The notes beneath the pieces are model-generated. The model worked only from the letters and a program-made list of their open reading frames with translations. It had not been told where the DNA came from and did no database searches. A stretch of 6,458 nt of DNA from contig PULL01000321.1 in assembly GCA_003550945.1 (NCBI GenBank), positions 1-6,458 of the forward strand. The letters are read 5' to 3'. Both the position numbers and the translations under genes were made by a program. Shown piece after piece: positions 1-6,404 of this stretch; the first letter of the stretch is position 1, and each line of letters opens with the position of its first letter. The DNA is from Thioalkalivibrio sp. GTDB lineage: Bacteria > Pseudomonadota > Gammaproteobacteria > Ectothiorhodospirales > Ectothiorhodospiraceae.

Positions 1-785
1 AGCTCGAGTCCGACCCGATTCCGGTCGCGGTCGGCATGCGCTACGGCAACCCGTCCATCCCCGATGCACTGAACGAGTTGCGCCAGCAGGGGGTGCGCAA
101 GCTCGTGGTGCTGCCGCTGTACCCGCAGTTTGCTGCGAGCACCACCGCATCGACGCTCGATGCCGTGTCGAAGGAACTGCGCAAGTGGCGCTGGACACCC
201 GACCTGAATTTCATTTCCGGCTATGAACGTGAGCCAGGCTATATCAACGCGTTGGCCGCCAGCGTTCAGGAGCACTGGGATCAGAACGGCCGCGCGGAAC
301 GGCTGATCATGTCGTTTCACGGGGTGCCGAAGCGCTACCTGCTCGCGGGGGATCCCTATCACTGCCTGTGCCACGCGACCGGCCACCAGCTCGCGCAGGC
401 GCTGGGCCTCGAGGACGGGCAGTGGCAGGTGACCTTCCAGTCCCGGTTCGGGCGCGAGGAGTGGCTGCGCCCGTACACGGACGAGACGATGAAGTCCCTG
501 CCGGAACAGGGCGTGAAAAGCGTCGACGTGATCTGCCCGGGCTTCTCCGCCGACTGCCTGGAGACGATCGAGGAGATCGGGGACGAGAACCGCGAGATCT
601 TCCTGGAGGCCGGCGGGCAGCACTTCAGCTACATCCCGGCGCTGAACGACCGGCCCGACCACCTGGATTTCCTCACCGACCTGGCGCTGCGCCACGCACG
701 GGTCTGGCTCGACCCGCTGGACAACGACCCGGAGAAACGCGCCCGGGCGCGCGAGCGTGCACTGGCGATGGGGGCTGCACAGTAG
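1..785 (+). CDS. hemH: Ferrochelatase, 3' portion (5' end outside window)
   Basis: Ferrochelatase inserts Fe2+ into protoporphyrin IX, the last step of protohaem synthesis, in the cytoplasm or at the inner membrane. The reading frame is open from base 3, and 260 residues are visible. Bacterial family members usually have about 320-370, so roughly the first 60-110 residues lie upstream. Family signatures in order are MRYGNPSI (from base 36), LPLYPQFAAST, SFHGVPKRYL with the catalytic His at 318-320, DPYHCLCHATG, FQSRFGREEWL, and CPGFSADCLETIEEIGDE with the conserved Glu at 561-563, then YIPALND. Both active-site residues are intact. The C-terminus is a short charged helix ending at tandem stops TAG TAG. 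The Cys pair in HCLCH matches the form I recall from many proteobacterial homologues and does not by itself show an Fe-S cluster. The next gene begins 13 bp later, suggesting co-transcription. Identification is secure; only the start is missing. Confidence 0.97.
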   Translation, partial: LESDPIPVAVGMRYGNPSIPDALNELRQQGVRKLVVLPLYPQFAASTTASTLDAVSKELRKWRWTPDLNFISGYEREPGYINALAASVQEHWDQNGRAERLIMSFHGVPKRYLLAGDPYHCLCHATGHQLAQALGLEDGQWQVTFQSRFGREEWLRPYTDETMKSLPEQGVKSVDVICPGFSADCLETIEEIGDENREIFLEAGGQHFSYIPALNDRPDHLDFLTDLALRHARVWLDPLDNDPEKRARARERALAMGAAQ

Positions 786-786
786 T

Positions 787-790
787 AGGT
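787..790 (+). promoter_or_regulatory. Weak ribosome binding site for the MoCF/CinA-like gene
   Basis: AGGT lies 8 nt before the ATG at 799 and is the only Shine-Dalgarno-like string at a workable distance; GGAAG at 792-796 is too close. It overlaps the second of the two hemH stop codons, so translation may be partly coupled to hemH. It supports 799 rather than the in-frame ATG at 757 inside hemH. Confidence 0.4.
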
Positions 791-798
791 CGGAAGCG

Positions 799-1620
799 AT
801 GGCGGGAAGGGTCGAAATCGGTGCGGTGATCATCGGCGACGAGCTGCTGAGCGGCAAGCGTCAGGACCGGCACCAGGCGGCGCTGATTCAGGCGCTGGCC
901 GAACGGGGCCTCGAGCTTTCCTGGCTGCGCATCGTGGGAGACGACGCCGGCCTGCTCACCGACACCTTCCGCGAAACGCTCAGCCGGGACGCCTGGGTGT
1001 TCAGCTTCGGCGGGATCGGGGCGACCCCCGACGACCGGACCCGGGCCTGCTTCGCCCGGGCCCTGGGCCGGCCGCTGGTCCGGCACACCGAGTTCATCGC
1101 GCTGCTCGAGGCGCGGTTCGGGGAGGAGGCCTATCCGAACCGGGTGCGCATGGCCGAACTGCCCGAAGGTTCGACGCTGATCCCGAACCCGGTCAACGGC
1201 ATCCCGGGGTTTGCCTGTGCGCGGCATTTCTGTGTCCCCGGCTTTCCGGCGATGGCCGAGCCGATGGTGCGCTGGGTGCTGGAGTCCCACCTCGCCGAGG
1301 TCTTGCCGGAGCAGCGGCCGGTGGAACGGGCCCTGCGCCTGTTCGGGGTTCCGGAAAGCCGCCTCGTCCCGCTGCTGGAGGCGCTGGAGGCCCGCTATCC
1401 GGACCTGCGCATCTCCAGTCTGCCAGGATTCCACGACGGGAAGCCGCGGATCGAGCTCGGCGTCCGCGGTGAGGCCGCGCGTACCGCGCTGGCCTTCGAG
1501 GCCCTGCAGCACGGGCTGCTCGAGGCCGGGTTCGTCGCGACGCTGGACGAGCTCGAGTTGCTGCCGATGCGCGGGTGGGACGGTGTCTCCGAGGGCTCCG
1601 TAACCCGGCCCGCGGTATAG
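799..1620 (+). CDS. Stand-alone MoCF (molybdopterin-binding) / CinA N-terminal-like protein
   Basis: The 273-residue product has the MoCF_biosynth fold shared by MoaB/MogA, MoeA and the N-terminal half of CinA. It opens with IGAVIIGDELLSGKRQD, the TGDELLxG-type first strand and loop. The ligand-binding loop GGIGATPDDRTR at residues 71-82 corresponds to GGxGPTxDDxT of the family. A conserved segment IPNPVNGIPGFA and a loop VPGFPAMAEPM follow. Roughly residues 175-265 (RALRLFGVPESRL, then ISSLPGF and PRIELGV) resemble the KH-like middle domain of CinA. The C-terminal deamidase domain of full CinA (about 400 or more residues) is absent, so NMN deamidation should not be assumed. The exact substrate of these short CinA-like proteins is not settled; a pterin- or nucleotide-type ligand is family inference. 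ATG 799 is preferred over 757 because it puts the first strand a few residues from the N-terminus and avoids overlapping hemH. It probably shares an operon with hemH. Confidence 0.88.
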   Translation: MAGRVEIGAVIIGDELLSGKRQDRHQAALIQALAERGLELSWLRIVGDDAGLLTDTFRETLSRDAWVFSFGGIGATPDDRTRACFARALGRPLVRHTEFIALLEARFGEEAYPNRVRMAELPEGSTLIPNPVNGIPGFACARHFCVPGFPAMAEPMVRWVLESHLAEVLPEQRPVERALRLFGVPESRLVPLLEALEARYPDLRISSLPGFHDGKPRIELGVRGEAARTALAFEALQHGLLEAGFVATLDELELLPMRGWDGVSEGSVTRPAV

Positions 1621-1621
1621 T
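1616..1621 (+). promoter_or_regulatory. Possible -10 element upstream of the dioxygenase gene
   Basis: TATAGT differs from TATAAT at one position and stands out in very GC-rich surroundings. It overlaps the stop codon of the preceding gene and would start transcription near 1628, giving a leader of about 55 nt. No convincing -35 box is seen 16-18 bp upstream (around 1593-1598 the sequence is GGGCTC), so this is a tentative call. If real, the dioxygenase can be expressed independently of hemH. Confidence 0.3.
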
Positions 1622-1643
1622 ATCCCCGGGCCGCGCCAATCCC

Positions 1644-1660
1644 GGCGGGTCCGGCCCGCC
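1644..1660 (+). other. Small GC hairpin in the dioxygenase leader
   Basis: GGCGGG (1644-1649) and CCCGCC (1655-1660) form a perfect 6-bp stem with a 5-nt loop, 11 nt before the ribosome binding site. No T-run follows, only a pyrimidine-rich CTTCCCGTTC, so it is not a standard intrinsic terminator. It could be a leader stem or chance in GC-rich DNA. Confidence 0.3.
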
Positions 1661-1671
1661 CTTCCCGTTCT

Positions 1672-1675
1672 GGAG
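1672..1675 (+). promoter_or_regulatory. Ribosome binding site fixing the GTG start of the dioxygenase
   Basis: GGAG sits 8 nt upstream of GTG 1684, an ideal spacing. It decides in favour of this non-ATG start, which also gives the N-terminal length expected for small PHD-like enzymes. Confidence 0.7.
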
Positions 1676-1683
1676 CCACCTGC

Positions 1684-2343
1684 GTGGAATCGTCCGCGTA
1701 CCACCCCGTGCCGCATCCCCTCGATGCGCTGGCCCGCTCCGGGCTGGCCGTTCTGCCCCGTTACATCGACGCATCGCTGGCCGATGCGCTGCGCGAGGAG
1801 ATTCACGCGGCGCGGGTGGCGGCGGGGCTTCGACGCGCCCGGGTCGGCCGCGGCAAGGGGCGGCGGCTCGCGGACGCCATCCGCGGAGACTGGATCCGCT
1901 GGCTGGACGGCTCGACCGAGGCGCAACGCCAGTTCCTGGCGCGGCTGGAGGAGATTCGCCAGGAAGTGAACCTCGCCCTGATGCTCGGCCTGTTCGAGGT
2001 CGAGGCCCACTTCGCGCTGTACCCACCCGGCGCGGGTTATCAGCGGCACGTGGATGCGTTCCAGCACGACAATCCACGCCGGCTTTCGGCGGTTCTGTAC
2101 CTGAACCGCCACTGGCGACGGGCGCAGGGCGGCGAACTCGCGATCTACGATAAGGACGACCGGGAGGTGCTGCGGATTCTGCCGGAGGCGGGCACGCTGG
2201 TGCTGTTCCTGAGCCAGAGTGTCCCGCATGCGGTACTGCCGACACGCCGCTGGCGCGCGAGCATCGCCGCGTGGTTCCGCGTCCGGCAGACGGACAATCC
2301 CCTCGCCGGACTGGCCCGGCTGCAGCCGGATGACCTTCTCTGA
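1684..2343 (+). CDS. EGL-9/PHD-like 2-oxoglutarate and Fe(II)-dependent prolyl hydroxylase
   Basis: The 219-residue protein is a non-haem Fe(II) dioxygenase that would couple oxidation of 2-oxoglutarate to succinate with hydroxylation of a substrate, probably a prolyl residue in a cytosolic protein. The double-stranded beta-helix core runs from about residue 105 to 200. It starts with FALYPPGAGYQRHVDAF, carrying iron ligands H122 and D124, continues through SAVLYLNRHW and GGELAIYD, and gives the distal ligand H182 in VPHAVLP. R191 (RRWRASIAAWF) is placed to bind the 2-oxoglutarate carboxylate. The 122/124/182/191 pattern closely mirrors human PHD2 (313/315/374/383), which places it in the SM-20/EGL-9 group rather than the AlkB or clavaminate-synthase types. 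The closest characterised bacterial relative known to me is Pseudomonas PPHD, which hydroxylates EF-Tu; the same target here is inference. No signal peptide or membrane segment is seen. The start is GTG with a strong ribosome binding site. A possible promoter lies in the preceding stop-codon region. Confidence 0.9.
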   Translation: MESSAYHPVPHPLDALARSGLAVLPRYIDASLADALREEIHAARVAAGLRRARVGRGKGRRLADAIRGDWIRWLDGSTEAQRQFLARLEEIRQEVNLALMLGLFEVEAHFALYPPGAGYQRHVDAFQHDNPRRLSAVLYLNRHWRRAQGGELAIYDKDDREVLRILPEAGTLVLFLSQSVPHAVLPTRRWRASIAAWFRVRQTDNPLAGLARLQPDDLL

Positions 2344-2448
2344 CCCTGGCACCCGCTGATCGCTGCCGTCTGGGTGCGTCGGCCGGATTGTGAGAGGATC
2401 AGGGTGGCCGCGTCCGGATGGTGGTCCCGGGCGGGGCCTGTGCCAGGG
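2344..2448. repeat. Perfect 9-bp inverted repeat bracketing the intergenic gap
   Basis: CCCTGGCAC directly follows the dioxygenase stop codon (2344-2352), and its exact reverse complement GTGCCAGGG lies at 2440-2448, 20 bp before the next gene. A second, nested 6-bp pair CTGATC (2356-2361) / GATCAG (2397-2402) sits inside. The transcript could therefore fold into a branched structure. There is no terminal T-run, so it is not an obvious intrinsic terminator. I see no convincing promoter, RNA gene or ORF in the rest of the 124-bp gap. Confidence 0.5.
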
Positions 2449-2467
2449 GCCGGAGCGCCCTTGAGCG

Positions 2468-5400
2468 ATGATCCGCGGGGGCCAAAGCGTGGGTAGCAGT
2501 GCGGGAGAGACGGGGAATGCGCATGACCGCGATCCGGTGGCGCCGGCCATTGGTGCAGCGGCCGGCGCCGTGCCTTGGCCGCAGATCGTCCGATTCCACA
2601 GCGAGCTCGCCGGCCTTTTTCAGCCCGAGCCTCCGTCGCTGGATAGCCCCGAGGCCGGCCGGAAGTCCGGCGGCGAATCGCTGCAGCAATACCAGCAGCT
2701 CGACGCCCTGCTGACCGCGGATCCCCAGGCCTGCGGTGGCCTGCGCCTGCTGGAGCCGTCCGCGCGTGCTCGCGGACCCGAAGCCTCGGGCACCGCACCC
2801 GAAGTCGCAGCGTCCGTGTTGTCCGGGGTTCCGCTGGATGATTCGCAGCGGCTGGCGGTGCGCCGCGGGTTGCGGCGGGATCGACTGACAGTGATCGAGG
2901 GCCGGGCCGGGTCGGGCAAGACCGAGGTGGCGCTGGCGCTGCTGCTGAACGCCTGGGCACAGGGGCGCAGCGCATTGCTGGTGGGCGCCTGCGAGAGCAC
3001 GGTGGAGGCTGTCTTTTCAAGGCTGGAACGCTTGGGTTTGCAGGCGCCGATCAGCGCCCGGATCGGACCGGGTTGGCGTCGGGAACTGCCCGAAACCCTG
3101 CGCCGGCTCATGCAGTTGGTTCACCCGAAGGGAGATGGCGGAAAAGTCCTGCCGGATCTCGGCGCGGTGGAGGCGCAGCGGCGGCTGCTGGGGGAGGACC
3201 GGGCGCGGCTTGCCGAGGCCCTGGATACGGGTCTGCCGGAGGGCCTGCGGGCTGCGGCCGCGGCGGTGATCGCGGCTCAGTCACGGGCACGGGAGCGGCT
3301 GGACGCGCTGGAGGCGGATCGGGATGAGCTGCGGGCGGAGCAGGAGCGGCTGGGACTCGGGGCGATGGCTCCCGAGACGGTCGAGCCGGCGCTGAACGCG
3401 ACGCGGCGCTGGCTGGACCGGATGGCCGATTACCGGGAGCAGGCGCGGGACGACGGCCACCGCCGCGCCCAGCTTGCCGAGGACACTCGCACGCAGGAGC
3501 GCCAGCGCGACCAGTCGGTCGCGGAAGCCGGGATGTCCGCCAGCGCCGTGCCGGATTGGGACTGGCTGCTCGACCGCGACTGGTCAGACCGGCTGGCGGA
3601 CTGGGAACGGCGTTTCGCGGCGCTGCTCGCGGAGCCGCTGGAGGCAGCCCTTGCCCCGCTCGACTGGCGACCGGAGTACGGGCGCTGGCGGTCCCCAGCT
3701 GAGGCGGAATCCTGGGCGGCAGAGGTTCGGATGTTGGCAGGATCGGCGCGGCAGCACGCCGCCGATCTCGAGCGTGAGTTGGGCCGCACCCGGGACATTC
3801 GGGAGGATCTCGAGCGGCAAAGGGTGAAGATTCGCGGTCTCGGCCTTCCGGAGGACTTCGATCCGAATACGGATCGGATCTCCGACTGGCTGGACGCGCA
3901 CCGGCAGCTGATTGGGCATCGGCCCGGGTTTCTGGATGTGCTCCCGTGGTCTGCCGGCGCACGGTTGCGTCGGCGCGTCAGACGATTGGAACGGCAGTTG
4001 CTGCCCCTGCTCCCGCCAGCGGTGCACACCAGCGTGGGAACATTGGACCCACGCGGACGGGTCCGGCTCGCTTCCGTGCTCGAGGCGGCGCAGCGCTGGT
4101 CAGAGATACAAAAGGAGCAGGCGCAGGCCTGGGCGCAGACTGAGCCGCAGCGGGCCGCGCTGGACGCGTTGCGGCCCAAGGCGGCCGAACTCGGCCTCGC
4201 GCAACTGCCGGTCGAGCACGACCCCGAGGCCTGGGTCCAGACGGTGGCGCGTCTGGAGCAGGAAGCGGGCCTTGCGGATCATGCGTTTCTGGCCTGGGCA
4301 CGGCGCGACGCCAGGGAAGATGCCCGGGAGGCGCTGCGGGCATTCGCCTGCGAATGGGCGCTGCTGACACCGCGGGCGCCGTTGCTCGAAGCCTGGCGGC
4401 TGGGGCCTGGACGTGCGTTCGACCAGGCGGTGCGGATGCTCGCGGTGCAGCCGGATGCGGCAAGCGTGGCCCAGCTGCGCCACGCGGTCGGCACAGGACT
4501 GCTCTCCCGGCTTCGGCAGGTCTGGCAGAGTGCCGCGAACCACGAACACTCCGCCCGCCGGTTGCGCGCGGAACGCGCAGCCCTCCCGGAAACTGCGGCG
4601 CACCGAGATGCCTGGCTGAAGACGCGGCCAGCGGAAAGCTTGCTGGAATTCGACGACGAGGCGAACGGTGCCTGGCCCGATACCCCAGCCGCGCTGGTGC
4701 AGCTGGACCGGATCGCCGACTGGTGCGTGCGCTGGCGGTTCTTCCAGCAGGAAGACGAGACGCGGGCGCGACAGTACGTGGATGGGCTGCTTGCGGCTGC
4801 GACGGCGGAGATCGAAGGGCTGCTTCGACAACTGCCCACGAACCCCGAGTCGGCCCGCATGCACGACCTGCTCCGGGCCCTGCGCGAGCGTTCGCGGGAC
4901 CCGTTGCCTGAGGCGGAGCTTTGGGAAGCCTGCTCCGCGTTCAGCCGCGAGGCCCTGGGAAGGCGGGTCGAGTCGATCGATTGGGAACTGAAGCGGGGTC
5001 TGCTGGATCGTGCTCAGGCGCGTTGGCTGGACGCGCTGCGGTCCGATGCGGACGCGCTGCGGGCGGCCGGTTCGCTGGGGGAGCCAGCAGATGGGTCGGG
5101 ATCATGGGAGGCCGATGCCCTCGAACCCGCGGGGGGATTTCGTGCGTTGCTGCGCGCGCTCCCGTTGTGGATCACCGATGTCCGGGGGATTGTCGCGTTG
5201 CCAATGGAGGCGGGCCTGTTCGATCTCCTGATCATCGAAGATGCACCGCAGGTAACAGTCAACGCGATGCTGCCGGCCATTTTCCGGGCCCGGTCGGTGG
5301 TGGTCACCGGTGATCCGCGAACCGCTCCGGCGGGGCAGGGGGCGGGCACGGGTGAGCAGGCAGCCCTGGCCGAGCGCCTCGATGTGACCGGGTGGCTGGC

Positions 5401-6352
5401 CCGTCTCGGGTTCGGCGCGGGTGATCCCGTTTTCCGTGCGGCGGCGGTGCTGGCCCGGTCGGGTGAGGATCGGTTGGTGCTGGCAGGAAGTTACCGCGCG
5501 CATCCGGAGATCCTGGCTTTCTCGAGCCGCCTCCTCTACCCGTACCAGCCGGTGCCGCGCTCTGTCAGGCCTGGGTGCGGCCGCGGTTCGGACGACGGCG
5601 GTCTGGAGATCATCGATGTTCCGGGCAGGGCCGAGCCCGGACCCGAAGGCGGAAGTTGGGTGAACCCGGCCGAGGCCGCAAGGGTGGTGGAGCAGGTTCG
5701 CGACCTGCGGCGGCGCGCGCCGGCGTCCAGTCTCGCGGTGATCACGCCCTTCCGAGCGCAGAGGGATCGACTGCGAGATGAGTTGCAGGATCTGGAGTCG
5801 GACGGCGGGTTGACCATCGACCTGCCTCGCGACGCCCAGGGTCGGGAGTGGGATTGTGTTGTCTTCAGCCCGGTCGTGGCTCGGGGAATGTCGGCCGATG
5901 CCAGACGCCGGTTGGATAGATCGCCAGATCTGTTTGCGGTCGTGCTGACGCGGGCCCGCGAAGCGCTCCACGTGATCGGTGATTTGGAATTCTGCCGGGA
6001 GCAGGAGGACATGCTGCAGGCGTTCGCCGAGCACTGCCAGGAACTCTGCCGGCTGCGCCAGGATTGCCCGGATGCCGAAGGCCTGTTCACGGCAATGCTG
6101 CTCGCGGGCTGGATCCCCGAGGTGCAGCCGTGCATTGGCGACATACGGGTCGACCTCGCGCTGGAGGCTGGCCCGGGCCGGCGGCTGGCAATCGAGGTCG
6201 ATGGCGGAGAGGTCCGCCACGGGTCCGCGCGTGCCCGGGCGCGCGAGGCGTACCTGGAATGCATGGGCTACCGGCTGCTCCGGCTGCAGGGAACGGCGCT
6301 GCAGGAAGACCTCTCGCCGGCGATGACGCAGATCCGCTCCAGGCTGGAGTGA
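2468..6352 (+). CDS. Large UPF1/DNA2-like SF1 helicase with split core and C-terminal DUF559/Vsr-like nuclease
   Basis: The 1294-residue protein is probably a cytosolic nucleic-acid enzyme. Residues 1-115 are poorly defined. The Q-motif-like LDDSQRLAV (Q127), Walker A GRAGSGKT (145-152) and motif Ia-like SALLVGACEST (168-178) begin the ATPase. An insert of about 700 residues follows: charged coiled-coil stretches near 259-297, 318-350 and 428-458, a Trp-rich part near 364-420 and a basic helix near 495-519. The ATPase resumes with motif II FDLLIIEDAPQ (918-928), motif III GDPRTAP (948-954), motif IV SYRAHPEILAF (Y1009, R1010), ITPFRAQ (1092-1098), QGREWD (1124-1129) and LTRAR (1160-1164). The C-terminal 95 residues carry PD-(D/E)XK residues E1204, D1229, E1243-x-D1245 and H1251, as in DUF559/Vsr-like domains that end many DUF4011-type helicases. 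Motifs II and III are atypical (E-D for D-E; no Gln), so unwinding is uncertain. An in-frame TGA at 2462-2464 limits the start to ATG 2468 or to later GTGs (2489, 2537). GGAG at 2452-2455 is 12 nt from the ATG, longer than ideal. The partner and substrate are unknown; a defence or DNA-repair role is inference. Confidence 0.85.
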   Translation: MIRGGQSVGSSAGETGNAHDRDPVAPAIGAAAGAVPWPQIVRFHSELAGLFQPEPPSLDSPEAGRKSGGESLQQYQQLDALLTADPQACGGLRLLEPSARARGPEASGTAPEVAASVLSGVPLDDSQRLAVRRGLRRDRLTVIEGRAGSGKTEVALALLLNAWAQGRSALLVGACESTVEAVFSRLERLGLQAPISARIGPGWRRELPETLRRLMQLVHPKGDGGKVLPDLGAVEAQRRLLGEDRARLAEALDTGLPEGLRAAAAAVIAAQSRARERLDALEADRDELRAEQERLGLGAMAPETVEPALNATRRWLDRMADYREQARDDGHRRAQLAEDTRTQERQRDQSVAEAGMSASAVPDWDWLLDRDWSDRLADWERRFAALLAEPLEAALAPLDWRPEYGRWRSPAEAESWAAEVRMLAGSARQHAADLERELGRTRDIREDLERQRVKIRGLGLPEDFDPNTDRISDWLDAHRQLIGHRPGFLDVLPWSAGARLRRRVRRLERQLLPLLPPAVHTSVGTLDPRGRVRLASVLEAAQRWSEIQKEQAQAWAQTEPQRAALDALRPKAAELGLAQLPVEHDPEAWVQTVARLEQEAGLADHAFLAWARRDAREDAREALRAFACEWALLTPRAPLLEAWRLGPGRAFDQAVRMLAVQPDAASVAQLRHAVGTGLLSRLRQVWQSAANHEHSARRLRAERAALPETAAHRDAWLKTRPAESLLEFDDEANGAWPDTPAALVQLDRIADWCVRWRFFQQEDETRARQYVDGLLAAATAEIEGLLRQLPTNPESARMHDLLRALRERSRDPLPEAELWEACSAFSREALGRRVESIDWELKRGLLDRAQARWLDALRSDADALRAAGSLGEPADGSGSWEADALEPAGGFRALLRALPLWITDVRGIVALPMEAGLFDLLIIEDAPQVTVNAMLPAIFRARSVVVTGDPRTAPAGQGAGTGEQAALAERLDVTGWLARLGFGAGDPVFRAAAVLARSGEDRLVLAGSYRAHPEILAFSSRLLYPYQPVPRSVRPGCGRGSDDGGLEIIDVPGRAEPGPEGGSWVNPAEAARVVEQVRDLRRRAPASSLAVITPFRAQRDRLRDELQDLESDGGLTIDLPRDAQGREWDCVVFSPVVARGMSADARRRLDRSPDLFAVVLTRAREALHVIGDLEFCREQEDMLQAFAEHCQELCRLRQDCPDAEGLFTAMLLAGWIPEVQPCIGDIRVDLALEAGPGRRLAIEVDGGEVRHGSARARAREAYLECMGYRLLRLQGTALQEDLSPAMTQIRSRLE

Positions 6353-6357
6353 CCTCT

Positions 6358-6404
6358 CGCGACCGAAGGGAGTGGTGGGCCCGGCAGGGTGGAGGCCGGT
6401 CGCG
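6358..6404. repeat. 7-bp inverted repeat just after the helicase stop
   Basis: CGCGACC (6358-6364) and GGTCGCG (6398-6404) are exact reverse complements separated by 33 nt. The arm starts 6 nt after the stop codon. It overlaps in space, without nesting, with the 6381-6451 inverted repeat, so the two would be alternative folds. No T-run follows. Confidence 0.4.

Noticed and set aside
799..1620. Full-length CinA (NMN deamidase)
   Set aside because: The protein is 273 residues and ends after the KH-like region, and no deamidase domain follows in any frame.
673..2550. 625-codon open frame on the minus strand across three genes
   Set aside because: It is antisense to three well-recognised genes. 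Long antisense frames are common in GC-rich coding DNA, and its translation is a low-complexity Arg/Pro/Gly-rich string with no family motif.
2499..2714. 71-codon + frame beginning near a good ribosome site, as a separate small gene
   Set aside because: The product is Arg/Ser/Pro-rich without a domain, third-position GC favours the helicase frame, and it overlaps that gene entirely. It is kept only as a start-site ambiguity.
5102..6220. 372-codon open frame on the minus strand under the helicase gene
   Set aside because: It lies wholly opposite the conserved helicase motifs and nuclease, which fix the + frame. Its translation shows no recognisable domain.
2468..6352. Rad50/SMC-type ABC ATPase
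   Set aside because: Coiled coils lie between Walker A and B, but there is no ABC signature (LSGG), and SF1 motifs YRAHP, QGRE and LTRAR are clear.
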